From NCBI RefSeq assembly GCF_014268815.2, contig NZ_JABWRE020000001.1, forward strand, positions 2,051,001-2,115,000: a DNA stretch of 64,000 nt, given 5' to 3'. The notes under the pieces are model-generated. The model did not search any database. It saw nothing but the letters and a program-made list of their open reading frames with translations, and was not told the origin of the DNA. Positions 16,405 to 25,207 of this stretch are shown one piece after another (positions within the stretch are counted from its first letter, which is position 1; each line of letters starts with the position of its first letter). This DNA comes from Pseudomonas urmiensis. GTDB taxonomy: Bacteria > Pseudomonadota > Gammaproteobacteria > Pseudomonadales > Pseudomonadaceae. The position numbers were made by a program, and so were the translations under genes.

Positions 16405-17545
16405 TCGGACTCTCCTGTGGGGGATTGGGGGTGGCCGCGACCTGGGGGCTGGCGGCGCGCTTGCCCAGGCGCGGCTTGAGCCACTGCCAGCAGCGCAGCG
16501 CCAGCCCCAGGGCGATGCCGTCCAGGCGCCAGCTGTAGCAGCTCAGGCGCCACTGGTCGACCTGCTCGGTCTGGCGTTCGTGCAGCTGGTGGCTGGAGTT
16601 TTCCAGGCTGACGCGGGAGGCGTCGACCCACTGCCAGCCGTCGTCCAGGCCCCAGTGGATAAACTCTTCGAGCAGCACCCGGCCACTGCCCAGGTCGCGA
16701 TAGGCAGGCTCGAAGGCCAGGTTGTAGTCGTACACCCGGCCCCGTTCGAGCAGGCCCAGGCGGTAACTGATGCAGCGGCCGTCGAGCTCCAGCAGGACCA
16801 GGCACACCAGGCCTTCACCCGCCAGGGCGGTAAAGGCCTGGTACATCCACTGGCGGCGCTGCTCGCCGGAGAAGATGCCGACTTCATCGTCACCTTTCCA
16901 GCTGGCCGCTTCGACAGCGCTGATGGCATCGAGCAGCTGGCCGATGTTGTCCTGAGTGGCGATGACGCGCCGCACTTGCGCGCCACAGGCGGCGATGCGT
17001 TTGCGCGCGCGGCGCAGTTTATAGCGCGGATCGCCGCTGACTTCCTGGCGATCGGCGTCGCTGATGCGATGCACCGGCACGCTGCAGGTCAGGCGCCGTT
17101 CGAAGGTCGAGCTGCGGCTGGCCCAGCGCCGCAGCCAGTTGTCACCGGCCGCGCCGTCGGGCACTTCGCTCAATTGCAGCAGGGCATGTGGCAGCTGGTT
17201 GCGAATGGCGCGCAGGACCTTGCCAGCCGCATTGCCCGGCAGGTCGATCAACAGGGCGATGCGGTCACTCAGTGGGTAGCCCAGGTGGCGTACCACCGCC
17301 AAGGAGATGGGGCCGAATGCTTCGCGCTGGCGCACCAGCGGCAGGCACAGGCAGAGCTGGCCGTTCTTGTAGCCAAGCAGCACTTGCAGCAATTGCCCAG
17401 GTTGCAGGGCGGCCTCGGCGGCACGTAGCCAGCCCAGGTGGTTGAAAGGGGTGCTGCCGGCCAGGCGCTGGCGCAGCGCCTCGTAGTCGGCAGCGGGGAA
17501 GTCGGGGGTGCGCAGCGAGGCGCACCAGCTCAGGCGCAAGCCCAT
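16376..17545 (-). CDS. GNAT-fold acyltransferase of the CelD/BcsL type
   Basis: A 389-residue protein with the double-GNAT layout of CelD/BcsL-like (Acetyltransf_6) proteins found in polysaccharide clusters. The second half carries the usual signature, LVLLELDGRCISYRLGLL, then YDYNLAFEPAYRDLGSGRVLLEEFI. ATG 17545 sits 4 bases past the stop of the upstream GNAT gene; a longer frame from 17650 would overlap that gene and lacks family similarity. The C-terminal 25 residues are Pro/Ser/Asn-rich and probably disordered. It may acylate a sugar precursor or the polymer. Donor and acceptor are unknown. Confidence 0.82.
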   Translation of the reverse strand: MGLRLSWCASLRTPDFPAADYEALRQRLAGSTPFNHLGWLRAAEAALQPGQLLQVLLGYKNGQLCLCLPLVRQREAFGPISLAVVRHLGYPLSDRIALLIDLPGNAAGKVLRAIRNQLPHALLQLSEVPDGAAGDNWLRRWASRSSTFERRLTCSVPVHRISDADRQEVSGDPRYKLRRARKRIAACGAQVRRVIATQDNIGQLLDAISAVEAASWKGDDEVGIFSGEQRRQWMYQAFTALAGEGLVCLVLLELDGRCISYRLGLLERGRVYDYNLAFEPAYRDLGSGRVLLEEFIHWGLDDGWQWVDASRVSLENSSHQLHERQTEQVDQWRLSCYSWRLDGIALGLALRCWQWLKPRLGKRAASPQVAATPNPPQESPNAISGHSQR

Positions 17546-17549
17546 GGCT

Positions 17550-18239
17550 TCACGACGCCGTGGCCGAGACGGTTTCCCGCTCAGGTTTGCGCAGTGGCTC
17601 AAGGCGTGACTCGGTGTAGCGGGTTTCGCGGAAGAACTTCCAGCGACCAAACAGGCAATACACGTTCATGATTCGTCCTTGCTCCTTGTAGCCGGTACGC
17701 AAATGCAGCTTCAGCGCAGGGATGTTGTCGCTTTCGCACACATCCACCACCTTGGTGCAGCCTTGCGCGGCCATGGCTTTCCAGATTTCCAACTGGATAT
17801 CCAGGGACAAGCGCGTGCCCCAGTATTTGCGGATCAGCTCGCCACCGAACTCGAAGAATTCGCCCGCTTGCACCGGGAACCAGCACCCGTAGAAGTGGCG
17901 GTCGTGGTAGTGCCGGCTGCTGCCCCAGATGAACGCACAGGTGTGGTTGTCATCGTCAAGGAACATCAGCCCGGTGTGGCCCTCGGCGGCCAGCTCGCGC
18001 ATGACTTCCACGCGATCGCCGAAATGCTTGGCAAAGGCCTGGACATTGTTCACCGTGATCCGCTCCACCCGCAGCGGCGTGTACGCTTTAAGCCGGTGGG
18101 GAGGGACGGGGCTGACCAGGTCACGCTCCATCCACAGCAATTCCCAATGATAGAAGACGAATCGCTTGAACGCGGCTCGCAGTGTGTTGCGCAATCCTTT
18201 GCGCTGGATGCGCTCCCGGATTTTGCTCAATGCACGCAT
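17550..18239 (-). CDS. GNAT-family N-acetyltransferase
   Basis: A 229-residue protein. The core holds a GNAT-like segment (TGLMFLDDDNHTCAFIWGS followed by KVVDVCESDNIPALKLHLR and TGYKEQGRI), where the last part resembles the GNAT motif in which a residue number increase of the acceptor leads to the G-Y/F end. The N terminus is basic (MRALSKIRERIQRKGLRN). ATG 18239 has GGAGG 5 bases upstream. A gap of about 106 bases separates it from wzx, the longest within the operon. The pairing with a CelD-like acyltransferase directly downstream suggests acetylation of an amino sugar or of the polymer, but the substrate is not known. Confidence 0.78.
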   Translation of the reverse strand: MRALSKIRERIQRKGLRNTLRAAFKRFVFYHWELLWMERDLVSPVPPHRLKAYTPLRVERITVNNVQAFAKHFGDRVEVMRELAAEGHTGLMFLDDDNHTCAFIWGSSRHYHDRHFYGCWFPVQAGEFFEFGGELIRKYWGTRLSLDIQLEIWKAMAAQGCTKVVDVCESDNIPALKLHLRTGYKEQGRIMNVYCLFGRWKFFRETRYTESRLEPLRKPERETVSATAS

Positions 18240-18345
18240 GGTGCCTCCTGTTTGTGGCAGGTCGAGATGCGTCGGTTGACGCGTTCCAGCTCAGGGCGAC
18301 CTCCTACTGCCCTGGCGCTTGGAGGTGGAGTGAGAGAAGAGAGAT

Positions 18346-19650
18346 TCATGCCGGCCTCCGTTGCAGCATCTGGCGCAGCGGGGCGAAGTCGCTGGGTAGA
18401 ACGATCAAGGTCTGCCCCAGCGCGACGCCACTGAGCCGGCAATACAGCACCAGCATGGCCACGGTCACCGCGAGGTAGGCGATCGAGGAGGCCATGGCGG
18501 CGCCGACGATGCCCCAGGTGGGAATCAGGATCAGGTTGAGCACCAGGTTCAGCGCGGCGCCTGCGCCCATCATCAGAGACACCGTGCCGGGGCGATTCTT
18601 GCCCAGCAGGTCCAGGCGCAGGATGCTCGCGTAGCACAGCCCAAGCAGGCCTGGCAGCAGCGCCAGCAGGGCCGGGTAGGCGGGTTGGTACTCGGCGCCG
18701 AACAGGGTCACGATCAGCCATTGGCCAATCAGCGCCATGCCCAGGCAGGCGCCGAGCATGACCGTAGCGGTCAGGCGCAGGGCCAATGGGGTGATCTTGT
18801 CCATGCCGGCATCTTGTTGCAGCAGGCGCTTCATCAGCGGCGTGGTGACCGCTTCGGGGATGATCAGCAGCAGTTCGGCGGCGGCGCTGGCCATGGCGTA
18901 GTGTCCCAGCGCGGTACTGCCCAGAATCGCGCCGATGAACAGGTAGTCCGAGCGCAGGATCAGTTGCTGGAACAACAGGTCCGGATGGCTTTTGGCGCTG
19001 TAGTTCAAGAGCTCGCGCTGGCCGCTGCGGTCCCAGCGCAGGTGCAGGGGGTGTTGCCGCCGTAGCCACCACAGGCCCAGTACCAGCACCAGGGCGATAC
19101 CGCCCAGCCAGCTGATCAGCGCCGCTTCCAGGGCGTGCTCCTGCCACATCCAGTACAGCCCGACGAACAGCAGCAGCGGCGCCAGTGATTCGCTCAGGCG
19201 CAGGGCATTGAAGGCGCCGACGCCGCCGCTGGCGTTGTGCAGGGTCAGCAGGCCGCTCTTGAGCACGGTCATGGGCACTGCCAGCAGCAACAGCCAGGCG
19301 AGCACGCCCAGCTGCAGGGTGATCTCCAGCTCAGCACCGAACTCGCGCACCAGCACGACACACACCAGCGTCAGCAACCCGGCCAGCAGGCAGCCATAGA
19401 TCAGCACCTGGGTCAGCAGCAGGCCCATATCGCGTTGCTTGGCCGCCTGGTAGCCGACGGCACTGTTGAGCCCGCCGCTGGTGGCGGCGCTGATCAGGTC
19501 GGGCAGGGTGCTGAGCAGGGCGAACAAACCGCGCTCGCTGGGGCCGAGGATGCGCGCCAGCAACACGTTGCGCGCCAGGCGCAGGGCGATCATGGCAAGT
19601 TTGGTGCCCATGCTCAGCAGCAGATGGCGCAGGTAGCTGTTGCGGTTCAT
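18346..19650 (-). CDS. Wzx-type lipid-linked oligosaccharide flippase
   Basis: A 434-residue inner-membrane protein with about twelve predicted helices, of the polysaccharide-transport (MATE/MOP) superfamily. The N terminus, GTKLAMIALRLARNVLLARILGPSERGLFALL, is a typical Wzx opening (seen as two short blocks, KLAMIALRLARNVLLAR and ILGPSERGLFALL), and the centre has QQLILRSDYLFIGAILG. It would move undecaprenyl-linked repeat units to the periplasmic face for Wzy. ATG 19650 overlaps the upstream stop as ATGA; an ORF start at 19677 lies inside the upstream gene and is less likely. The gene is in the operon with the matching Wzy, Wzz-like and export genes. Confidence 0.88.
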   Translation of the reverse strand: MNRNSYLRHLLLSMGTKLAMIALRLARNVLLARILGPSERGLFALLSTLPDLISAATSGGLNSAVGYQAAKQRDMGLLLTQVLIYGCLLAGLLTLVCVVLVREFGAELEITLQLGVLAWLLLLAVPMTVLKSGLLTLHNASGGVGAFNALRLSESLAPLLLFVGLYWMWQEHALEAALISWLGGIALVLVLGLWWLRRQHPLHLRWDRSGQRELLNYSAKSHPDLLFQQLILRSDYLFIGAILGSTALGHYAMASAAAELLLIIPEAVTTPLMKRLLQQDAGMDKITPLALRLTATVMLGACLGMALIGQWLIVTLFGAEYQPAYPALLALLPGLLGLCYASILRLDLLGKNRPGTVSLMMGAGAALNLVLNLILIPTWGIVGAAMASSIAYLAVTVAMLVLYCRLSGVALGQTLIVLPSDFAPLRQMLQRRPA

Positions 19651-20666
19651 GAGCGGTTCCCGCGGCTGATGCGCCAAGCCAGCAGCGAAGGCCGGCTGGC
19701 ATTGCGTTGGCTGACGCCGATACGGGGCAACGCCAACGGGTCGTCATAGCCTTGGCAAATCCCGGCGCGGGTGCTCAGGGCATAGGGGTAGCGGTGCGCG
19801 GCGACCCGCGCACGAACCCGCTCGTCGTGGTCGCCGTTGGGGTAGCAGTACACCGGCAGCGGTTGCTGGCAGCCTTGGTTGAGGGCGGCGTGACTGCGCT
19901 GCAGTTCTTCGTCCAGACGGCGGTCGTCCAGGTACGGCAGCAGCGCATGGCTGGCGCCATGGGGGCCGAAGCGCACCAGGCCTGAGTCTTCCAGTTCGCG
20001 CACCTGCTGCCAGTCCATGGCCTGGGCCAGGGACTCTGGCGGGCAGGCGTCGGTGAGCAACTGCAAGGCCTGATGATTGAGGCTCTTGAGGCTTTGCAGA
20101 TACTGCGCCAGCGCGTGGCTGCGCGCTTTGGGCCGGTCGTTCATGAAGTAGGCCGCAGGCAGCGGTCGCCCGAGCTTGCGCAAGCGCTCGATCAGTTGCC
20201 GGCGCGGCTCTTCGCCATGGCTGCCCCACAGGGTTTCGCCGACGCTTTCCCACCAGAAACGCTGGCGGCTGCCGATGAAATCGGTGGAGAGGAAGATGCT
20301 CGCCGGTATGTGATGTTTACGCAGCAAGGGAAAGGCGTTCAGGGCGTTGTCGCGCCAGCCGTCGTCGAAGGTCAGGGCAACCTTGGGCCGGCCGCTGCCG
20401 CGAGTGCCTTGGTGGTCTTTGAGCAGGTCCATCAGGCTGACGCAGTCAAAGTGCCGCGGCAGCCAGCGCAGCAGGCCCTCGAAGGCCTTGGGGCCGACGC
20501 ACAGTTCATTGCGATGGGGCAGCGCGGCGCTGGCGTCGTCGGCCAGCACCCGGTGCAGCATGAGTATCACCCCGGCACCGCGCAGCTGGCTGCGGCCCTT
20601 GGGAGAGTTGAGGTAGAGCCAACCGCTGGCACGCTTGATACTGGTCTTGATCGGCATGTCAGGCAC
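19647..20666 (-). CDS. Polysaccharide deacetylase family protein (CE4/NodB-like)
   Basis: A 339-residue protein with a NodB-type deacetylase domain. Metal and catalytic motifs are visible: ALTFDDGWRDN (about 96-106), the segment ASIFLSTDFIG, FGPHGASHALL (the H-x-x-x-H-type pair) and YCYPNGDHDERV. No signal peptide is seen, so it probably acts on the cytoplasmic side or at the membrane. The start is either GTG 20666, directly after the upstream stop, or ATG 20657; both give nearly the same protein. Its place among glycosyltransferases and Wzx suggests deacetylation of an N-acetyl sugar in the repeat unit. Confidence 0.85.
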   Translation of the reverse strand: MPDMPIKTSIKRASGWLYLNSPKGRSQLRGAGVILMLHRVLADDASAALPHRNELCVGPKAFEGLLRWLPRHFDCVSLMDLLKDHQGTRGSGRPKVALTFDDGWRDNALNAFPLLRKHHIPASIFLSTDFIGSRQRFWWESVGETLWGSHGEEPRRQLIERLRKLGRPLPAAYFMNDRPKARSHALAQYLQSLKSLNHQALQLLTDACPPESLAQAMDWQQVRELEDSGLVRFGPHGASHALLPYLDDRRLDEELQRSHAALNQGCQQPLPVYCYPNGDHDERVRARVAAHRYPYALSTRAGICQGYDDPLALPRIGVSQRNASRPSLLAWRISRGNRS

Positions 20667-21803
20667 TCATCGAGTCTGGTCGGGGTTCCATTGGTTGTAG
20701 CTGTGCCCGCGCAAGAACTGCCACAGGCCCACGCTCATCCCCGCCAAGGTCACCAGGACGAATGCGGCCAGGCGAAACGGCTTGGGCAGGCGATGACGCA
20801 CATCCAACAGGCCCGCCACGGCAATCGCGTAGCAGAGCAACTGGGCGACCAGCGTCAGACGGTAGAAAACGTGCTCGTCGAGCAGGAAAAAGTTGGCCAG
20901 CAACAGCGGCAGCAGCAGTACCGGCGCCAGCCGGCGAATCAGCTTGTGGCTGATCAGGGCGATGGCGTACAGGCCATGGCGCAGTGGGTTGAGCAGCTCG
21001 CGGCGTGCGGCCAGGCTGATCAGGCCGCCGACCGTGACCCGCTGGCGGCGGCTGAATTGCCGATGCGCTTGGTCCACGCCAATGTCCAGCACCTTGGCCT
21101 GGTCGACGTACACCACACGCTTGCCGGCCACCGGTGCGCAGGTATTGATGTAGAAGTCGTCGTTGACCCGTGGCGGGATCGGTTGGTAATACTCGCGGCG
21201 TACCGCTTGCAGCGCGCCATCGGCCGAAACCGTGCAGCCGGTGCGGTTCTCCACCCGGCGCAGCCAGGCTTCGTAGTGGCGATACAGGCTTTCACCCAGG
21301 CTCAGGCCTTTACCGGCGACGGGGATGACCATGTTGCCGACGCTGGCGCCCACGGCTGGGTCGGCAAACGGTGCCAGCAGGGCGCTGAGGGTGCCATCGA
21401 GCCAGTGCACATCGGCATCGGTGAACACCAGGATATCGCCGCTGCAGTGTTCGACGGCGGCGTTGAGCACGCTGTTCTTGCCTTGGCGTGGCAGGTCCAG
21501 CACGTGAATTCGTGGGTCATCGAAGCTGCGTGCCAGGGCCACGGTGCGATCGCTGGAGCCATCGCTGGCAACGATGATCTGCAGGTCGGCGGCTGGGCAG
21601 TTCTGCGCGAGCAGGTTGCGCAGTTTGTCTTCGATATGCCGCTCCTCGTTGTGTGCGGCCACCACCACACTGACCTGTTGCCGGGGCAACGGCCCTGGCC
21701 GATGGCGGGCGAATAACGGCCCGACCAGGGTCAGCAGCAGCGGGTAGCCGAGCCAGGCATAAAAGGGCAGTAGCAGGCAGAGCCAGAAGATTGATTCAGC
21801 CAC
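20667..21803 (-). CDS. Glycosyltransferase family 2 with C-terminal membrane helices
   Basis: A 378-residue GT2 protein. VSVVVAAHNEERHIEDKL opens the nucleotide-sugar domain, VFTDADVHW holds the DxD, and NDDFYINTC and FSRRQRVTVGG match the later catalytic ED and QxxRW-like regions. Several hydrophobic helices follow (LLLLPLLLANFFLL and after) and one precedes (SIFWLCLLLPFYAWLGYPLLL). The start is taken as GTG 21803, which has a perfect AGGAGG 7-8 bases upstream; it overlaps the previous gene by 8 bases. Upstream candidates lack a ribosome site. It probably adds one sugar of the repeat unit on lipid carrier. Confidence 0.87.
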   Translation of the reverse strand: MAESIFWLCLLLPFYAWLGYPLLLTLVGPLFARHRPGPLPRQQVSVVVAAHNEERHIEDKLRNLLAQNCPAADLQIIVASDGSSDRTVALARSFDDPRIHVLDLPRQGKNSVLNAAVEHCSGDILVFTDADVHWLDGTLSALLAPFADPAVGASVGNMVIPVAGKGLSLGESLYRHYEAWLRRVENRTGCTVSADGALQAVRREYYQPIPPRVNDDFYINTCAPVAGKRVVYVDQAKVLDIGVDQAHRQFSRRQRVTVGGLISLAARRELLNPLRHGLYAIALISHKLIRRLAPVLLLPLLLANFFLLDEHVFYRLTLVAQLLCYAIAVAGLLDVRHRLPKPFRLAAFVLVTLAGMSVGLWQFLRGHSYNQWNPDQTR

Positions 21804-22761
21804 GTGCGGGCCTCCTTGCATTCCAGTTGAACAGGCTGAGTACACAGGCCGCGCCGGCCAGGTGCAGGCGCACCCAGTGCAGGCCCCATAGCTGCAGGAC
21901 AAACAGTGGATCGCGGTGTTTCAGGCTCTGGCGCAGGCTCAAGACCAGGGCGGGCAGGGCGCCGACCAGCGCTAGCAGCAAGGCTGCGCGAGCATTGCCG
22001 GCCACTAGCAGCGCCAGGGCAAGTGCATCGAACAGCCAGATCGCCAGCGACAGTAGCGGGAAACGCAGCAAGCGCAGGCTCAGGCCGTTGCTTCGCAGCA
22101 GTTGCAGGTGGCTGCCCTGGCGCCACAGCTCCTTGCCCAGCCACTCCGCCCAACTGCCTTCGAAGCCCCAGTGCAGCACCACCGGTTGGCGCAGCACACG
22201 CAGGCGCGCGCCAGCTTGATGCAGGCGCAAGGTGAAGTCTTTGTCTTCGCCCGTGCGCAGCCGTTCGTCAAAACCGCCGACCCGGTCGAACCACTGGCGC
22301 TGCATCAACAGGTTGGGGGTCGGCAGCCAGCTGCTGTCTTGCAGGGTTTGCCCGGCACGCAAGGTGCGGCGCTGCCAGGCGTAGGCGAACCACGGCGCCT
22401 GGCGTGGGGTGTCGCAATCCAGGGCGAACACATCGCCCTCGCCACGGCGCTGCAGGTCGAGCAAGCGGCTGAGCCAATCGCTGGGCACCTCGATGTCGGC
22501 GTCGAGAAACGCCAACCATTGCCCGTTGCTAGCGCGGGCGCCGTAGTTGCGCAGGGCGCCGATGGCCATTTTCGGCAAGCTCAGCACCCGCGCACCGAAG
22601 CTTGCGGCAATAGCAGGGCCGGCGTCGCTGGAGCCGTTGTCGACCACCAGCACTTCACAGTCGAGCCCGGCATTGGCCGCCGCCAGCTGCACCGCCTGCA
22701 AGGTCCGGGCAATATGCCGGGCCTCGTTGAACATGGGAATGACGATGCTGATCAGGCTCAT
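21796..22761 (-). CDS. Glycosyltransferase family 2
   Basis: A 321-residue GT2 protein beginning ISIVIPMFNEARHIARTL, with DNGSSDAGP, WLAFLDADIEVP (the DxD) and GGFDERLRTGEDKDFTLRL, all standard for the family. The last 100 residues contain hydrophobic segments and may lie on the membrane. ATG 22761 overlaps the Wzy stop as ATGA. It is one of three sugar-adding transferases in the operon, which together with the priming enzyme would suggest a repeat unit of at least four sugars. Confidence 0.88.
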   Translation of the reverse strand: MSLISIVIPMFNEARHIARTLQAVQLAAANAGLDCEVLVVDNGSSDAGPAIAASFGARVLSLPKMAIGALRNYGARASNGQWLAFLDADIEVPSDWLSRLLDLQRRGEGDVFALDCDTPRQAPWFAYAWQRRTLRAGQTLQDSSWLPTPNLLMQRQWFDRVGGFDERLRTGEDKDFTLRLHQAGARLRVLRQPVVLHWGFEGSWAEWLGKELWRQGSHLQLLRSNGLSLRLLRFPLLSLAIWLFDALALALLVAGNARAALLLALVGALPALVLSLRQSLKHRDPLFVLQLWGLHWVRLHLAGAACVLSLFNWNARRPARG

Positions 22762-24128
22762 GCCGCCCCCTGCAATGCCCGGGCCTGGGCCGCTTCACGC
22801 CAGACCACGCTGGACAGCGCCAGCATCAGCCACAGGTACTTGAGGCTCGGTGAACTGAGGAACATCAGGAACAGCGCAATGGCCAGCATGCTGATGGTCA
22901 GGTGGGTCATCATGTCGGCTTTGTCGTGCTCGCCGATCGCCGCCCAGGCCGCGCGCGCCCGCCAGAAGTTGCGCAGGGCCAGGGCGATCATGCCAACGAA
23001 CAGCAACCCAGCCGGCAGGCCGATTTCGCTGAAGATTTCCAGGTAGGTGTTGTGCGCGCGGCGATACAGGTCGGTGGCGACGCTGTTGACCGGGGCAAAG
23101 GCCTTGGAGAAGCCGGTGTCGGCGTAATGCAGTGGGAAGGTGCCTGGGCCGGCACCGAGGACCGGGTTGTCGCTGATCATCTGCTTGCCCACCACCAGGT
23201 AGGTGGCGCGCCGGCCGAGTGACTCGTCCTTGTGCGCATTGACCCCGGACTTGAGCATCGCCAGCGACGCGATACGATCGACATAGCTGGCCGGCACTAC
23301 CGCAGCGGCCAACGGCAGGATGATGGCGATGCCCAGCATGGCGAAGCCCAGGTGGCGCGGGCGAATGTGGCTGAGCTGCTCACGGTAGTTGTAGAGCAGG
23401 ATGCCCGAGCTGATCAGCAGCACCACCAGCCCTGAGCGTGAGTCGGTCTTGGTCATGCCGGCCAGCAGCAACAGACAGCAGCCTATCCAGAACAGCTTGA
23501 TCGGCAGCTGGCGGCTCTTCAGGGCCAGCCACAAGCCCATCGGCATGGCCACGGTAATCATCATGGCGAACAGGTTGGCGTCGAGCATGGCGGTGGCGCG
23601 GCCGCCTTCCTGGTACTTGGTCGAGAACAGGCCGAACAGGCACATCACGCAGACGCTGAGGGTAATTACCCGGGCCAGCCAAGGCAGGTTCAGGTCGCGG
23701 CCGATGAGCAAGGTGAGAACGAACACCACCAGGCCAACGATCAGGTCGCGCAGGTGGTTCAGCGACAAGCTGAGGTTGTCGCTGGTCCACAGGCTCAGCA
23801 GATAGAAGGTCAGGAACAGCGCCAGCAGCCGCCAGTGCGAGCTGCGCAGGCGCGCACCCTGCAACTGGCCGACCGCCAGTTGCAGGGTGAGGATCAGGGC
23901 CAGGCCAATCCCCACCAGTTTGGCGCCGGAGACCAGGCCATCTTTGAGCAAGCCTTCCAGCGGCACCAGGGTGACGATCGCCAGCAAGCCCAAGGCCGGC
24001 GGCCGGTACAAGACCAGCGCACCGGCAAGGCCGAGCACCGCGCCAGGCGCCAGGTAGGGGTAGGGGCTGGCCAGCAAGCCCAGGCACACCATGGCGACCA
24101 GGCCGACCAGCGACAGTGGAATGATCAT
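22758..24128 (-). CDS. Wzy-like O-antigen ligase/polymerase family membrane protein
   Basis: A 456-residue protein with about a dozen hydrophobic helices and the large periplasmic loop expected of the Wzy_C (O-antigen polymerase/ligase) family. The loop includes GKQMISDNPVLGAGPGTFPL and RAHNTYLEIFSEIGLPAGL, the best-conserved stretch of the family. It most likely joins flipped repeat units into polymer in the periplasm. ATG 24128 has AGGAGG about 8 bases upstream and overlaps the GT4 stop as ATGA. Ligase and polymerase members cannot be told apart by eye, but the operon setting favours polymerase. Confidence 0.87.
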   Translation of the reverse strand: MIIPLSLVGLVAMVCLGLLASPYPYLAPGAVLGLAGALVLYRPPALGLLAIVTLVPLEGLLKDGLVSGAKLVGIGLALILTLQLAVGQLQGARLRSSHWRLLALFLTFYLLSLWTSDNLSLSLNHLRDLIVGLVVFVLTLLIGRDLNLPWLARVITLSVCVMCLFGLFSTKYQEGGRATAMLDANLFAMMITVAMPMGLWLALKSRQLPIKLFWIGCCLLLLAGMTKTDSRSGLVVLLISSGILLYNYREQLSHIRPRHLGFAMLGIAIILPLAAAVVPASYVDRIASLAMLKSGVNAHKDESLGRRATYLVVGKQMISDNPVLGAGPGTFPLHYADTGFSKAFAPVNSVATDLYRRAHNTYLEIFSEIGLPAGLLFVGMIALALRNFWRARAAWAAIGEHDKADMMTHLTISMLAIALFLMFLSSPSLKYLWLMLALSSVVWREAAQARALQGAA

Positions 24129-25207
24129 GCGACGACCTCCTGTGCCGCGCCCCGGTAAACCTGGGCCCAGCGTTGTGCCAGGGTGGGAAGGTGGTAGCGT
24201 TCACGTTGGGTCTGGCGGGCGCGGGCGACCAGCTCGCCAGCCTGCGCCGGGTCTTCGAGCAGGGCCAGCAGCTGCTGGCCCAGCTCATCGACGGCCAGTG
24301 GCCGGGCCAACAGGCCATTGCGCCCATGTTCGATGACGTCAGGGATGCCGCCGACGCCGAAGGCCACCACTGGGACGCCATCCTGCATGGCTTCGAGCAG
24401 GATCATCGGCGTGCCTTCGGTGCGCGAGCTGATCACTAGCGCATCCAGGCGGGCCATCCAGCTGCGCATATCGCGCTGAAAGCCTGGCAGGGTGATGCGC
24501 TCGGTGAGCCCGGCGGCATCGATGCGCGCTTGCAGTTCAGCGCGTTCAGGGCCTTCGCCGAGCATTACCCCACGCACCTGCCGGTGGCGTTGGCACAGCG
24601 GGATCAAGGCGTCGAGGAACAGGTCCGGGCCTTTTTCGCGGCTCAAGCGTCCCACATAGCCGGCCAGCCACGTCCCGCTCGCCGGTATCCGTTCAGGCAG
24701 GGCAGCGGCTTGCGGCAGGCCATTGGGAATCACCTGCAGGCGGCTCGCCGGTACCCCCGCATCGCGCAAAATACGCGCGATGCTTTCGGCCACGCAGACC
24801 ACCCGCTCAACGTTGGGCATGCGGCACAGTTGCAGGCTCAGCCAGGTATACAGGCGTTGTTTGCGGCTGCTGGGGGTAAAGCCGTGCTGGGTGATCACCA
24901 GCGGCAAGCGCCACACGCTGGCACCCAGCCAACCGAACACCAGGCCTTTGAAGTTGTGCGTATTGATCAACGGCCGTTGCTCGCGCAACAGCCGCAGCAG
25001 CGCTGGCAGGCTGTCGCACGACTGGCACTGAACCCCTGCCTCGCGGAACCGGGTAACCAGCTCCGCCGGGGCATCGAGGAACACCACGCGATGGTCGCCC
25101 GAGGTCGCCTGGCAGTGGTCCAGCAGCATGCGCTCAGCACCATAGAAGCCGCCGCTGCTGAGCAGGTGCACGATCGGCCGGCCGGCGGCGGGCACGGCGG
25201 CGTTCAA
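24125..25207 (-). CDS. Glycosyltransferase family 4
   Basis: A 360-residue GT4/GT-B enzyme: LLSSGGFYGAERMLL at the N-terminal lobe, IPNGLPQAAALPE at the hinge, WLAGYVGRLSREKGPD, and the conserved E-x7-E region SSRTEGTPMILLEAMQDGVPVVAF, seen as SSRTEGTPMILLEAM. The first codon is uncertain: TTG 25207 overlaps the preceding stop (TTGA), while GTG 25195 is an alternative. The gene overlaps its neighbours on both sides, which fits translational coupling within the operon. It would add one sugar to the lipid-linked repeat unit. Confidence 0.87.
   Translation of the reverse strand: MNAAVPAAGRPIVHLLSSGGFYGAERMLLDHCQATSGDHRVVFLDAPAELVTRFREAGVQCQSCDSLPALLRLLREQRPLINTHNFKGLVFGWLGASVWRLPLVITQHGFTPSSRKQRLYTWLSLQLCRMPNVERVVCVAESIARILRDAGVPASRLQVIPNGLPQAAALPERIPASGTWLAGYVGRLSREKGPDLFLDALIPLCQRHRQVRGVMLGEGPERAELQARIDAAGLTERITLPGFQRDMRSWMARLDALVISSRTEGTPMILLEAMQDGVPVVAFGVGGIPDVIEHGRNGLLARPLAVDELGQQLLALLEDPAQAGELVARARQTQRERYHLPTLAQRWAQVYRGAAQEVVA

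Noticed and set aside
18227..18349. A 40-codon frame starting at an ATGA overlap with the wzx stop, filling the gap to the next gene
   Set aside because: The start overlap is suggestive, but there is no recognisable domain, it overlaps the GNAT start, and composition looks like a leader stretch. Kept as a possibility only.
20073..21716. A 547-codon plus-strand frame opposite the deacetylase and GT2 genes
   Set aside because: A shadow of the minus-strand genes, which have catalytic motifs and ribosome sites.
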